A stretch of DNA of 64,000 nucleotides from Chryseobacterium camelliae (lineage in GTDB: Bacteria > Bacteroidota > Bacteroidia > Flavobacteriales > Weeksellaceae), in contig NZ_JAUTAL010000001.1 of assembly GCF_030818575.1 (NCBI RefSeq), forward strand, positions 2,728,001 through 2,792,000, given 5' to 3'. This document shows positions 17,124-26,391 of this stretch, one piece after another (within the stretch, counting starts at the first letter, position 1; each line of letters begins with the position of its first letter). The translations under genes and the position numbers were made by a program. Under the pieces are notes generated by a model. That model was not told the DNA's origin. It did no database searches and saw nothing but the letters and a program-made list of their open reading frames with translations.

Positions 17124-18878
17124 TTAGTTGATTTTAATCTGATATGGCATCTGCATCTTTACCTCAGACTGCAGCTTCTCCGAAGTAATCTGCTGAAGGA
17201 TTTCATAGTTAGCTTTACCTATTTTGCTTTTAACAACCCTTGCTTCGATATCCTCACCATTAAGGTTCTGGAAAATCTGTTCAAAGGTGCTCATCTTCTT
17301 AGGGTAAGAAGTTACATCATAAGATTTCAGCCCAGCTTTCTGTGCAGCAAAACGTATGGCATCTTTAAGGGTACCCAGGTCATCAACCAGTCCGATTTGC
17401 TTAGCCCTTACTCCGCTCCATACTCTTCCGCCCCCTATCTGATCAATCTGCTCAAAAGTCTGCTTTCTGTTTTGGGTTACGAAATGCACAAATCTTTTAT
17501 AGGTGCCCTCCACACTTCTGGTAATCATATTTACTCCATACGGGCTTACCCCATGCAGGGTGGAAAAATACTGCGAATTGGCATTGGTAGCTACAATATC
17601 TGAACGTACTCCGTTTTTATTGGCCAGTTCCTTAAAATAAGGGATGACGCCGAAAACACCAATAGATCCGGTCAGCGTATTAGGCTCTGAATAAATTTTA
17701 TCTGCTGCCATAGCAATATAATACCCGCCGGAGGCTGCATAATCCCCAAAGGAAACAATAAGCGGCTTTTTCTTCTTCAACTGTTGGAGTTCAAACAGGA
17801 TTTCATCAGATGCATTGGCACTTCCTCCCGGAGAATTGATTCTGAAAACCACTGCTTTGACTTTATCGTTCTCTTGGAGATCTTTTATATACTTAATGTA
17901 TTTTTCAGAATAAATTTCATTGTATTCATCACCACTGTTGATAGAACCTGAGGCGTACAGTACCGCAACCTTGTCACCAGACTTTTCGTCATCAGAATAG
18001 GAATCAATGTACTTTGCCAAAGAAACTTTATTCAGCTTATCATCCTCTTTCAGATGAAGCTTGGATTTGATGATCTGGTCGTACTCCCCTTTCTGAATCA
18101 GCTGATCAGCCAGTTTGTATTTAAGCCCCAGTTCAGGAATCATCCCATAAAGGCTATCCACAACCGTTCTGAACTGCGCCGTATCCATTTTTCTCGACAC
18201 AGCTATTTTTGAAGAAGTGTTTCTCCAGATATCATTTAACAATGTACTTAACTGTTCCCTGTTCTCAGGCGAAATATCATTCCTTATAAAAGGTTCAACA
18301 GCAGATTTAAATTTCCCGTGTCGGATCACCTGGATGCCAATACCATATTTATCTGCAAAATCCTTGAAGAAGGCCACTTCTGTAGCCAACCCTTTCAGTT
18401 CGATCATTCCGGCAGGATTTAGGTAATATTTATCCGCAACTGAACCCAAATAATAAGATGCCTGCGATACGGTATTTCCATAAGCATAAACAAATTTTCC
18501 GCTCTTTTTGAAATCTTCCAGAGCACTTCTGAGGTCATCAATCTGAGTAATACCTGCATTCAGGTTATCTACCTCGATACTAATTCCTCTGATCTTATCA
18601 TCTGTCTTCGCCTTGTCAATAGCTTCAAGTGCTTCGTAGATTAAAACATTTTTATTCTTTTTATCCATATTGAAAAGCCCTGTACGCTCTTCAGTAGGAC
18701 TGTCTATAATATTGGTTTTAAGGTTAATGGTAAGTACAGAATTGTTTTTCACCACCACAGATTTATCACCGCTCGTTGAGCTGACCACCAGTATAATAAT
18801 GAAAAAGAAAAAAAACACGACACATAAGAGCACAATTGCCACTATATTTGCCAGTACATTCTTTAAGAAGCTTTTCAT
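17124..18878 (-). CDS. sppA: Signal peptide peptidase SppA, 67K type
   Basis: 584-aa membrane-anchored serine protease that degrades cleaved signal peptides. The start chosen is the ATG at 18878 (MKSFLKNVLAN); the upstream in-frame TTG is followed back by a stop after one more codon. One N-terminal membrane helix is followed by two tandem SppA domains. The catalytic Lys is in GKFKSAVEPF in the first half and the nucleophile Ser in GDYAASGGYYIAMAAD in the second, which is the E. coli-type dyad split over both repeats. PNTLTGSIGVFG also matches. The gene is divergent from folK with a 21-nt gap. Confidence 0.94.
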   Translation of the reverse strand: MKSFLKNVLANIVAIVLLCVVFFFFFIIILVVSSTSGDKSVVVKNNSVLTINLKTNIIDSPTEERTGLFNMDKKNKNVLIYEALEAIDKAKTDDKIRGISIEVDNLNAGITQIDDLRSALEDFKKSGKFVYAYGNTVSQASYYLGSVADKYYLNPAGMIELKGLATEVAFFKDFADKYGIGIQVIRHGKFKSAVEPFIRNDISPENREQLSTLLNDIWRNTSSKIAVSRKMDTAQFRTVVDSLYGMIPELGLKYKLADQLIQKGEYDQIIKSKLHLKEDDKLNKVSLAKYIDSYSDDEKSGDKVAVLYASGSINSGDEYNEIYSEKYIKYIKDLQENDKVKAVVFRINSPGGSANASDEILFELQQLKKKKPLIVSFGDYAASGGYYIAMAADKIYSEPNTLTGSIGVFGVIPYFKELANKNGVRSDIVATNANSQYFSTLHGVSPYGVNMITRSVEGTYKRFVHFVTQNRKQTFEQIDQIGGGRVWSGVRAKQIGLVDDLGTLKDAIRFAAQKAGLKSYDVTSYPKKMSTFEQIFQNLNGEDIEARVVKSKIGKANYEILQQITSEKLQSEVKMQMPYQIKIN

Positions 18879-18899
18879 AAATATCAATCATTTTTCAAT

Positions 18900-19313
18900 A
18901 TGTCGCAACATAAGGTCATTTTGTTACTCGGAAGTAACCTGGGGGATCAAAAAAAAAATTTAGAAACCGCCATCGAAAAAATTAAAGGACGATGTGAAAT
19001 ATTAAATATAAGTGAATTTCTTACATCTGAACCTGTAGAATTTGTTAGTTCCAATATTTTTTGTAATATTGCACTAATAATATCTACAGCCCTTTCACCG
19101 ATTCAACTGCTTGATTTTGTTAAAAATATTGAAGTGGAGATGGGCAGAACTAACGATTCTAAAGCGTCCGGAGCATATTGCGACAGGATTATAGACATTG
19201 ATATCGTTAAGTTCAATGGATTAAAATTTTTATCAGAAAGGCTGGAAATCCCTCATCAGAAAAACCTTTATGAAAGAGATTTTTCCAAGATATTATTAAA
19301 TGCATTTATCTAA
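18900..19313 (+). CDS. folK: 2-amino-4-hydroxy-6-hydroxymethyldihydropteridine diphosphokinase (FolK)
   Basis: 137-aa pyrophosphokinase of folate synthesis, transferring diphosphate from ATP to 6-hydroxymethyl-7,8-dihydropterin. Seen are the N-terminal LLLGSNLGD, the ExxMGR motif (VEMGRTND), and the signature RIIDIDIVKFNG with the two magnesium-binding Asp residues, then EIPHQ. It is a little shorter than E. coli HPPK (159 aa). It lies 17 nt before the porin gene at 19331, so it may be co-transcribed with it. Confidence 0.93.
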   Translation: MSQHKVILLLGSNLGDQKKNLETAIEKIKGRCEILNISEFLTSEPVEFVSSNIFCNIALIISTALSPIQLLDFVKNIEVEMGRTNDSKASGAYCDRIIDIDIVKFNGLKFLSERLEIPHQKNLYERDFSKILLNAFI

Positions 19314-19330
19314 CACATAAAACATATTGT

Positions 19331-20440
19331 ATGAAATTAGGTTTATTAATTTTGGCAGCCTTGCCAATAGCTACTTATGCTCAAGACAGTATTGCAGTAC
19401 ATTCAACTGAATACCCTAATACCTTTTCGTCAGGCTCAGCCAATGTTCAACCATTTACCAACAGTTCCAGAAGATTCAATGACTGGTCTATTTCCATTGG
19501 TGGTGGTGCGGCTTTTATGGCACATGCAGATCTTGTTTCAATTTATGACAAGAAAGTCAACTGGGGGTATAATGCTTATGCAAGTATTGATAAGCAAATC
19601 ACCCATACTTTTGGATTAAGTATTGCGTACCAGAGAGGTGAAACCAATCAGAGAGCACAATTAGCCGGAGTACCAGGTCAGCTGGCTGGTGTGGCAGAAG
19701 CCAACACAAAATACAATCAGGTAGTATTGCTTGGAGATATTAATTTCTCAAACCTTTTAAGAAGGGTTGACAACCACTCTCCTTATCGATGGGCATTCCA
19801 CGGATACGGAGGTGTAGGTCTTATGAGCTATAAAACTTCTTTACACGATAATAATGAATTCAGATGGAGTAGCAATCCTCCAAGAATCCCATTGTTCATC
19901 AAGCAGGATTTTGATATCAGCTCGCTCTATTATCAAGTCGGTGTCGGTCTTAAATACAATGTTTCAAAACTTATTGACATTGAGGCAAGGACAATGTATA
20001 TCATAAGCGGTGACGATGAATTTGATGGCGGCGGATGGGCAGGTCCTGCTGATTACGACGTGAATTCTAAAGTTTCCAAATACAATATGATCAGTGCGAG
20101 AAGATCTGACAATATGTGGACGGTGAATCTTGGACTTTCATTCAAACTTGGTAAGCATGAAACTCATTTGGCATGGCATGATCCTTTACAGGAAGCATAT
20201 TACAGAGCCCAGGTTCTCGATGAAAAATCTACTGATCTTGTTGTGTGCGAAAAAGGAGATAATGATAATGACGGTGTTTGCGATGATTGGGACAGAGAGC
20301 TTAATACGCCTGCCGGAGCACGAGTGGATGGTGCAGGGGTAGCTTTGGATATGGACCTCGACGGAGTAATAGACTTATATGATAAGTGTGTTACTGTACC
20401 AGGTCCTGTGGAAAATAACGGATGTCCTACAAGCAAATAA
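19331..20440 (+). CDS. OmpA-like outer-membrane barrel lacking the OmpA domain
   Basis: 369 aa: signal peptide (LLILAALPIATYAQ-D), an eight-stranded-type barrel (about 45-275) and a thrombospondin type 3-like calcium-binding stretch (GDNDNDGVCDDWD ... DLDGVIDLYDKC). It ends at GCPTSK, exactly where its downstream paralogue goes on into a peptidoglycan-binding OmpA domain. Many segments match the neighbour nearly word for word (NTFSSGSANVQPFTN, NFSNLLRRVDNHSPYRWA), so this is a tandem duplicate that lost, or never had, its anchor domain. It should sit in the outer membrane. Confidence 0.85.
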   Translation: MKLGLLILAALPIATYAQDSIAVHSTEYPNTFSSGSANVQPFTNSSRRFNDWSISIGGGAAFMAHADLVSIYDKKVNWGYNAYASIDKQITHTFGLSIAYQRGETNQRAQLAGVPGQLAGVAEANTKYNQVVLLGDINFSNLLRRVDNHSPYRWAFHGYGGVGLMSYKTSLHDNNEFRWSSNPPRIPLFIKQDFDISSLYYQVGVGLKYNVSKLIDIEARTMYIISGDDEFDGGGWAGPADYDVNSKVSKYNMISARRSDNMWTVNLGLSFKLGKHETHLAWHDPLQEAYYRAQVLDEKSTDLVVCEKGDNDNDGVCDDWDRELNTPAGARVDGAGVALDMDLDGVIDLYDKCVTVPGPVENNGCPTSK

Positions 20441-20451
20441 CTGTTTAATTC

Positions 20452-20459
20452 TACATTTG
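20452..20459 (+). promoter_or_regulatory. Possible -7 promoter box for the ompA-type gene
   Basis: TACATTTG fits TAnnTTTG, about 98 bases before the ATG at 20557. That would give an 85-90 nt A-rich leader, which is plausible for a highly expressed porin, but no -33 is evident. Confidence 0.35.
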
Positions 20460-20556
20460 GCCCGGTTATTGTAATTACACACAGAACATGTAAAATTGAA
20501 TTTTACTATTACTAGGATCAAATAATAAAATAATTAACTAAATAAAAAAATACACT

Positions 20557-22011
20557 ATGAAATTAAGTTTAGCAATTGTTGCTTTGGCAATGGCTGTACC
20601 TACAGCAAGCTTCGCACAAGACTCAACAGCAGTTTCAAATGGACAGTACCCTAACACTTTTACATCCGGTTCTGCCAATGTTTCGCCATTTACCAATCAA
20701 TCGAAAAGATTCAATGACTGGTCAATTTCAATTGGTGCTGGTGTACCTTTAGTACAGGGTGCAGATTTAACATCTATCAAAAACGGTAACGGTAAAAATG
20801 TATTCGGTTATTCTGCGTATGTTAGTATTGACAAAGCTATCACTCATGCTTTTGGTCTAAAGTTACAGTATGACAGAGGTGAGACAAGACAAGGATGGTT
20901 CAATACAAAAGATCCTGTACCAACCAATGTTTCTCCTTATGAGCAAGTTGCTGCCAGAACACAGTATGATGCGATTTCTATTTTGGGAGACATCAACTTT
21001 TCCAATCTCTTAAGAAGAGTTGATAATCATTCTCCGTATAGATGGGCTTTACACGGATATGCTGGTGTAGGAACACTTGCTTATAGAGCATACCAGAAGG
21101 ATATCAACGGACAAAGACTTGCTACAGAAGTAAAACCATTTAAATTTGGTTCGATGTTTGGACAAGCAGGTGCCGGTCTGAAGTTTAAAGTAAACAGAAG
21201 ATTAGACATCGAAGGTAGAGTAATGTACGTGGTAACCGGTGATGATGAATTTGACGGTGGAGGTGCTAACTACAGTGCCATCAACCAACGTGAAGAGCAG
21301 ACTTCTGACAACTTCATCAATGCTACTTTAGGTATTTCTTTGAAGCTAGGGAAGCATGAATCTCACCTGATGTGGCATGACCCATTGCAGGAAATCTATT
21401 ACAAACTGGATGTGTTGGCTAATAAAAACCAGGATATTGAAGTTTGCAAGAAAGGAGATGCTGATAATGACGGAGTTTGTGATGATTGGGACAGACAGCT
21501 TGATACTCCTGCAGGAGCAAGAGTTGACGGTGCCGGTGTTGCACTAGACACTGACTTAGATGGAGTAATTGACCTTTACGATAAGTGTGTAACCGTTCCA
21601 GGACCTGTTGAAAATAACGGATGTCCTACTACAGCTGCCAACAATGGTCCTGTAGTTGAAACTGAAACAAAATTAGAAGGAATTGAATTTGATCTGAACT
21701 CAGACAGAATCTTACCTTCAAATACACCGATCCTGAACAATGCTGTAAGTTACATCAATTCTTCAAACGGATCTTACAATGTAATTGGTGCTACAGATAC
21801 AAGAGCTTCACAAGCTTACAACCAAAAACTTTCTGAAAGAAGAGCAAACAACGTAAAAGATTATCTAATCAAAAACGGAGTTGAATCTTCTAAATTAAAC
21901 GCTATAGGTAGAGGTAAAAAAGACCTTAAATATCCTGAGTGTGATCCGGCTACTAAATGTCCTGAATGGAAAAACAGAGCTAACAGAAGAGTTTATTTTG
22001 AAGCAAAATAA
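20557..22011 (+). CDS. OmpA family outer-membrane protein
   Basis: 484-aa major porin-like protein. A signal peptide (AMAVPTASFAQ-D) precedes a beta-barrel (about 40-285), a TSP3-type calcium-binding region (GDADNDGVCDDWD ... GCPTT, about 305-360) and a C-terminal OmpA domain (about 370-484) with GIEFDLNSDRILPSN, the peptidoglycan-binding region around NQKLSERRANNVKDYL and the closing NRRVYFEAK. It links outer membrane to cell wall. It is the full-length partner of the truncated paralogue upstream. A strong terminator follows its stop. Confidence 0.93.
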   Translation: MKLSLAIVALAMAVPTASFAQDSTAVSNGQYPNTFTSGSANVSPFTNQSKRFNDWSISIGAGVPLVQGADLTSIKNGNGKNVFGYSAYVSIDKAITHAFGLKLQYDRGETRQGWFNTKDPVPTNVSPYEQVAARTQYDAISILGDINFSNLLRRVDNHSPYRWALHGYAGVGTLAYRAYQKDINGQRLATEVKPFKFGSMFGQAGAGLKFKVNRRLDIEGRVMYVVTGDDEFDGGGANYSAINQREEQTSDNFINATLGISLKLGKHESHLMWHDPLQEIYYKLDVLANKNQDIEVCKKGDADNDGVCDDWDRQLDTPAGARVDGAGVALDTDLDGVIDLYDKCVTVPGPVENNGCPTTAANNGPVVETETKLEGIEFDLNSDRILPSNTPILNNAVSYINSSNGSYNVIGATDTRASQAYNQKLSERRANNVKDYLIKNGVESSKLNAIGRGKKDLKYPECDPATKCPEWKNRANRRVYFEAK

Positions 22012-22032
22012 TTTAAATTTGTTAATAAATTG

Positions 22033-22059
22033 AAGCCACGCCTTGCGTGGCTTTTTTTG
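22033..22059 (+). terminator. Terminator after the ompA-type gene
   Basis: Perfect 9-bp stem AAGCCACGC / GCGTGGCTT with a CTT loop, ending in a run of eight or more Ts. Confidence 0.9.
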
Positions 22060-22086
22060 TTGTGATACTTTGCTTATTTTTACCCT

Positions 22087-23988
22087 ATGATTTCTCAGCA
22101 AGACTTTCAAAAATTAAAATCGGAAACCCTGAAGTATTTTTGGGGGCATGATGGTTTCAGAGATTCACAGGAAGAAATCATAGATTCTATTATCAACGAA
22201 AAAGATACCCTGGTCCTGCTCCCTACAGGGGCCGGAAAATCACTGTGTTACCAGTTGCCTGCCCTTTTGAAAGAAGGGACCTGCCTGGTGGTTTCTCCGC
22301 TTCTTGCCCTGATGAAAGATCAGGTCAGCCAATTGAAATCCCGTGGAATAGAGGCCGAATATTTATCTTCGGAATTGGATGAATATGACGCTGAAGCAAT
22401 TTATAACCGGTGTAAGGAAGGATTAACGAAACTGCTGTATATTTCTCCCGAAAGATTAACCAATACACAGTTTTTACGGAATATAGAAATTATAAGCCTG
22501 TCATTTATCGCCGTAGATGAAGCCCACTGTATCTCAGAATGGGGGCAGGACTTCAGACCCAGCTACCAGAATATAAAAAATTTCAGGAAAAACAATCCGG
22601 AAATTCCATGTATTGCACTAACGGCAACAGCTACGCCTAAAGTTTTAGAAGAAATTAAGATCAAGCTTGAACTTAGAAACCCACAGGTATTTCAGAAAAG
22701 TTTCAGACGAGACAACATAAAAATCTTTACCGAAGAAGTTTCAGATAAGTTTCAGAGGATTTTTGACATCCTGAAATACACACAGGAATCAGGGATAATC
22801 TATGTTCGTACCAGAAAGGAAGCAGAACTGCTGACAGAATTCCTCCACAAAAACCAGATGACCCATGTTGATTTCTTTCATGCTGGTCTTACCGCAAAAG
22901 AAAAAAACAGGAAGCAGAGTGAATGGAATACCAGCAACCGCAATGTCCTGATTTCAACCAATGCGTTCGGAATGGGAATCGATAAAGATAATGTACGTTT
23001 TGTGATCCATTATTCGCCATCGCCATCCCTTGAAAATTATTACCAGGAAATCGGGAGATCCGGAAGGGACGGGAAAAACAGCTTTGCATTTCTGTTGTGG
23101 AATCAACAGGAACTTTCCAACTTTGATCAGATCCTGAAAAATCAGATCCCGGGAAAAGATGAATTTATAACGATTGTTACCTACCTCTACTCTATTTTTC
23201 AGGTCGCAGAATATGAATTACCCGAAAAATCTTTTCAGCTCAATATGCGGGGCATTCAGAATTTCACACGGCTATCTTCAGCAAAAATCAAAAATGTATT
23301 GAATTTCCTGCACAATCAGGAACTGATTTATCATAATGACCACAAAAGCCTGTCTTCGCTTCAATTGCTCATAAAACCTGAAGAAATTGAGCTTTTGCCA
23401 AGAAAGGATGCTTACTTTATTGAACTGATGTTGCGTACTGTATCCGGAATTACTACCCATAAAGTACTGTTCAGTGAGCAGCAGGTCAGCAATAAAATCG
23501 GAGTGGGCATTCCGCTGATCAAGGATAGGCTGAAAGAGCTCCAGCAAAAAAACTACCTGGAATATGTAGATGGAGCCTTGTCCAGCATCAAATTCCTTAA
23601 AGCGCGTGATGAAAGGGCTATCAGAAGTATGTATTGGAATCTTTTTCAGCACATTCAGAAAAATAAAGTGCAGAAATGGGAAGAGATGAAATTCTACCTT
23701 GAAAACAAAAAGCACTGTAAGATGAAGCTTATCCTGGCTTATTTTGGTGAAAAAGACTCAAAAAGCTGCGGCCGGTGCTCGGTATGCGAAAAAAACAAAC
23801 AATCGGTTTTCGGCAAAGATATTTCTGCACAGATCGTTGACATCCTTACCAAACAGCCTTGTACCATAGAAGAGCTTTCAGTAAGGTTAAGTTTCCATCC
23901 GAAAGAAAATATCCTGGAAAACCTGATTTTCTTGCTTGACTCCGGTAAAATCAAAATGCTGAACTTCAGAACCTATACAATTGCCTAG
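22087..23988 (+). CDS. recQ: RecQ family ATP-dependent DNA helicase
   Basis: 633-aa 3'-5' DNA helicase for recombination and replication repair. Motifs: LLPTGAGKSLCYQLPAL (Walker A), VDEAHCISEWGQDFRP (DEAH and the RecQ aromatic loop), LTATATPKV (III), NAFGMGIDKDNVRFVIHY (V) and YYQEIGRSGRDGK (VI). The RQC zinc site is seen as KHCKMKLILAYFGE ... CGRCSVC. A short winged-helix follows; no HRDC domain is evident, and the C-terminus ends soon after the zinc motif. Bacteroidota often carry two RecQ paralogues; this resembles the short form. Confidence 0.93.
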   Translation: MISQQDFQKLKSETLKYFWGHDGFRDSQEEIIDSIINEKDTLVLLPTGAGKSLCYQLPALLKEGTCLVVSPLLALMKDQVSQLKSRGIEAEYLSSELDEYDAEAIYNRCKEGLTKLLYISPERLTNTQFLRNIEIISLSFIAVDEAHCISEWGQDFRPSYQNIKNFRKNNPEIPCIALTATATPKVLEEIKIKLELRNPQVFQKSFRRDNIKIFTEEVSDKFQRIFDILKYTQESGIIYVRTRKEAELLTEFLHKNQMTHVDFFHAGLTAKEKNRKQSEWNTSNRNVLISTNAFGMGIDKDNVRFVIHYSPSPSLENYYQEIGRSGRDGKNSFAFLLWNQQELSNFDQILKNQIPGKDEFITIVTYLYSIFQVAEYELPEKSFQLNMRGIQNFTRLSSAKIKNVLNFLHNQELIYHNDHKSLSSLQLLIKPEEIELLPRKDAYFIELMLRTVSGITTHKVLFSEQQVSNKIGVGIPLIKDRLKELQQKNYLEYVDGALSSIKFLKARDERAIRSMYWNLFQHIQKNKVQKWEEMKFYLENKKHCKMKLILAYFGEKDSKSCGRCSVCEKNKQSVFGKDISAQIVDILTKQPCTIEELSVRLSFHPKENILENLIFLLDSGKIKMLNFRTYTIA

Positions 23989-24102
23989 TACTGATTGATG
24001 CTATAAGATTTGTTATGCCTGATCTTTTCTCACGATCCAACATGAATCATAATAAAGTATCTTTCCTAACTCATCATCCTTAACTCATAACTGAAAACCT
24101 CT

Positions 24103-24110
24103 TATCTTTG
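24103..24110 (+). promoter_or_regulatory. -7 promoter box of fmt, nearly leaderless
   Basis: TATCTTTG ends only 4 bases before the fmt ATG at 24115. With the usual spacing the transcript would start at or within a few bases of the start codon. Confidence 0.55.
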
Positions 24111-24114
24111 CACC

Positions 24115-25062
24115 ATGAAATCATTAAAAGTAGTTTTCCTGGGCACTCCGGAGTTTGCCAAAACTTCTTTGGAAGCCATTCATCAATCCCGTCATGAAGT
24201 AGTAGGCGTAGTTACAGTAGCTGATAAAGCAAGCGGAAGGGGCCAAAAGGTTAACCAATCACCTGTAAAAATATTTGCTGTGGAGCATAACATCCCTGTG
24301 TTTCAGCCTGAAAAACTGAGAAATCCGGAATTCCTGGAAGAGCTCAGAATGCTTAATGCCGACATTTTTGTGGTAGTAGCATTCAGAATGATGCCTAAGA
24401 TTCTATTTGAAATGCCAAGAATGGGCACCTTCAATCTCCATGCTTCCCTGCTTCCCGATTACAGAGGAGCCGCCCCGATCAATTATGCAGTTATTAACGG
24501 AGAGGAGAAGACCGGTGCAACCACATTCTTTATCAATGAGAAAATTGATGAGGGAAATATTCTGCTGCAGGAAGAGCTTGATATCTTACCCGATGAAAAT
24601 GCAGGCAGCCTCCATGACAGACTGATGGAAATGGGAGCCGGACTTGTAGTTAAGACCCTGGACGGGCTGGCAGATGGTTCTATTAAAGAGAAACCTCAGC
24701 CACAGGTTGAGCATCCTAAGAATGCCTATAAGATTTTCAAGGAAGATACAAGAATCAACTGGGCCAAAAATTCAAAAGAGGTTCATCAGTTTATCCTGGG
24801 AATGTCGCCCTACCCGGCAGCTTTTACGACCCTGAAGATTGGGGAAGAAGAAAAAGGATTAAAAATTTTTGGCGGCAAATTTGAGATTTCAGAACATGGA
24901 AAACCAACCGGAAGCCTGGACATTTCTAAAAATGAATTTAAAATCTATACCGGAGACGGAATTTACTTTCCTTTAGAACTGCAACTGGAAGGAAAGAAAA
25001 GAATGAACATCAAAGATTTTCTGAATGGATTCAAAAGCTTTGAACACATAACAATGGCTTGA
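24115..25062 (+). CDS. fmt: Methionyl-tRNA formyltransferase (Fmt)
   Basis: 315-aa enzyme that formylates initiator Met-tRNA using 10-formyl-THF. VVFLGTPEFAKTSLEAI and the catalytic region NLHASLLPDYRGAAPINYAVINGEE (Asn, His and Asp active-site residues in the NxH...LPxYRGAAP motif), TGATTFFINEKIDEGNIL, and a C-terminal OB-like domain are present. Length is standard. The last codons (EHITMA) and the stop lie inside a perfect 23-bp inverted repeat. Confidence 0.95.
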   Translation: MKSLKVVFLGTPEFAKTSLEAIHQSRHEVVGVVTVADKASGRGQKVNQSPVKIFAVEHNIPVFQPEKLRNPEFLEELRMLNADIFVVVAFRMMPKILFEMPRMGTFNLHASLLPDYRGAAPINYAVINGEEKTGATTFFINEKIDEGNILLQEELDILPDENAGSLHDRLMEMGAGLVVKTLDGLADGSIKEKPQPQVEHPKNAYKIFKEDTRINWAKNSKEVHQFILGMSPYPAAFTTLKIGEEEKGLKIFGGKFEISEHGKPTGSLDISKNEFKIYTGDGIYFPLELQLEGKKRMNIKDFLNGFKSFEHITMA

Positions 25063-25089
25063 GAAATTCTCAAGCCATTGTTATGTGTT
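25043..25089. repeat. Perfect 23-bp inverted repeat over the fmt stop codon
   Basis: Left arm 25043-25065 and right arm 25067-25089 are exact reverse complements around a single central A (core CTTGAGAAATTCTCAAG). The left arm encodes the last Fmt residues and its stop codon. No T run follows on either side, so it is not a textbook terminator, but in RNA it would form a very stable hairpin between the convergent fmt and ribB genes. Confidence 0.85.
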
Positions 25090-25202
25090 GTCAATAGTGA
25101 ATTTGCTTTGCAAGTGAATGGTGAATCTTAAAGATAGACCGGCAATTTTTAGTGTAATGGAAAATTCACAAACAAAGTGAATTGACCATTCACCATCCAT
25201 TT

Positions 25203-26324
25203 CTAAAGCTGCACCATTTCTGTAACCTCCACATCATATCCTCCTACCTGAGGTCTGATATTCGGATTTTGTGTAATCACCTTAAATTTATTGATCCCAA
25301 GATTTTTCAGGATCTGTGTCCCTATCCCGTAGTCCCTGTAATTGAACGCCAGGGTCGGATGCTGCTGCTGTCCATCCTGATAATTCAGGAACTGCTGTAA
25401 TTTTTTCAGCGTATTTTCAGAATTTGAAACATTATTGATGAAGATAATAGCCCCTTTTCCGGCTTCATTTACCATATTGGTTACTTTCTCAAGCAAAGGC
25501 TTTTCACCATTATTCAGCCGGGTCAGTACATCAAAATACGAATCGGAAGACTGTACCCTTACCAATACCGGTTCATTTACCGTCCAGCTTCCTTTTGTTA
25601 AAGCAAAATGGATCTGATCATTGGAAGTTTCACGAAAGGCATAGAAATCGAAATCGCCGTAAGCGGTCTTCACCTTTCTTTCTTCAATTCTTTCAATCAG
25701 GTTGCCTTTTTTAAGCTGATAATGGATCAGGTCTTCGATAGAAACGATTTTCATATCATGTTTCTGGGCAAAAGCATATAGCTCCGGAAGACGTGACATG
25801 GATCCGTCTTCATTCATGATCTCACAGATTACTCCTCCTTCCTTCAAACCTGCCAGACAAGTTAAATCGATCGCTGCTTCCGTATGTCCTGCTCTTTTAA
25901 GGACACCCCCTTTTCTGGCACGAAGCGGAAAAATATGTCCCGGCCTCATAAAATCGGTCGGTTTGGACTTTTCATCCATCAGTGCAAGAATGGTTTTAGC
26001 CCTGTCGCTGGCAGAAATTCCTGTTGATGTTCCGTTACCCAGAAGGTCTACAGACACCGTGAAAGCGGTTTCTTTCGGGTCGCTGCTTCTGCTTACCATT
26101 ACTTCAAGGCCCAGCTCATCGCATCGTTTTTCAGGAAGCGGCATACAGATCAGCCCTCTTCCGTGAAGTGCCATAAAGTTGATGATTTCGGGTGTTGTAA
26201 GTTCAGCCGCACAAAGAAAATCACCTTCGTTCTCTCTGTCCTCATCATCCACTACAATGATTATTTTGCCGTTTCTAAGATCTTCTATAGCCTCCGGAAT
26301 CGTATTCAATTTGATATCTGACAT
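25203..26324 (-). CDS. ribB: 3,4-dihydroxy-2-butanone 4-phosphate synthase with degenerate GTP cyclohydrolase II domain
   Basis: 373 aa from the ATG at 26324; a longer frame from a TTG at 26345 overlaps the promoter and is rejected. Residues 1-205 form the DHBP synthase domain with [16 protein letters not shown] (metal-binding acidic loop), [11 protein letters not shown] and [17 protein letters not shown], converting ribulose 5-phosphate to the riboflavin precursor. The C-terminal 170 residues follow the GCH II fold but have no trace of the zinc-binding Cys cluster (CLTGD...C.C) or of the HRQEGR motif, so they should not hydrolyse GTP. A separate RibA must exist elsewhere. Confidence 0.92.
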   Translation of the reverse strand: MSDIKLNTIPEAIEDLRNGKIIIVVDDEDRENEGDFLCAAELTTPEIINFMALHGRGLICMPLPEKRCDELGLEVMVSRSSDPKETAFTVSVDLLGNGTSTGISASDRAKTILALMDEKSKPTDFMRPGHIFPLRARKGGVLKRAGHTEAAIDLTCLAGLKEGGVICEIMNEDGSMSRLPELYAFAQKHDMKIVSIEDLIHYQLKKGNLIERIEERKVKTAYGDFDFYAFRETSNDQIHFALTKGSWTVNEPVLVRVQSSDSYFDVLTRLNNGEKPLLEKVTNMVNEAGKGAIIFINNVSNSENTLKKLQQFLNYQDGQQQHPTLAFNYRDYGIGTQILKNLGINKFKVITQNPNIRPQVGGYDVEVTEMVQL

Positions 26325-26342
26325 TTTTACTTTTAATTTTCG

Positions 26343-26350
26343 CAAAGATA
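26343..26350 (-). promoter_or_regulatory. -7 promoter box for ribB
   Basis: Minus-strand TATCTTTG, 18 bases before the ATG at 26324. The short leader (about 14 nt) leaves no room for a riboswitch. Confidence 0.6.
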
Positions 26351-26391
26351 CTTATAAAAAAATGCATCTCCCAATTAATATAAACGGTTTA

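Noticed and set aside
25090..25202. Repeated GTGAAT/ATTCAC words between fmt and ribB
   Set aside because: They look like an imperfect inverted repeat by eye, but the arms do not align over more than about 10 bases; no clear element could be defined.
26324..26345. N-terminal extension of RibB from a TTG
   Set aside because: The TTG lies within the -7 promoter box, so it would not be in the transcript.
26325..26391. FMN riboswitch before ribB
   Set aside because: The predicted leader is only about 14 nt and no conserved riboswitch sequence is present.
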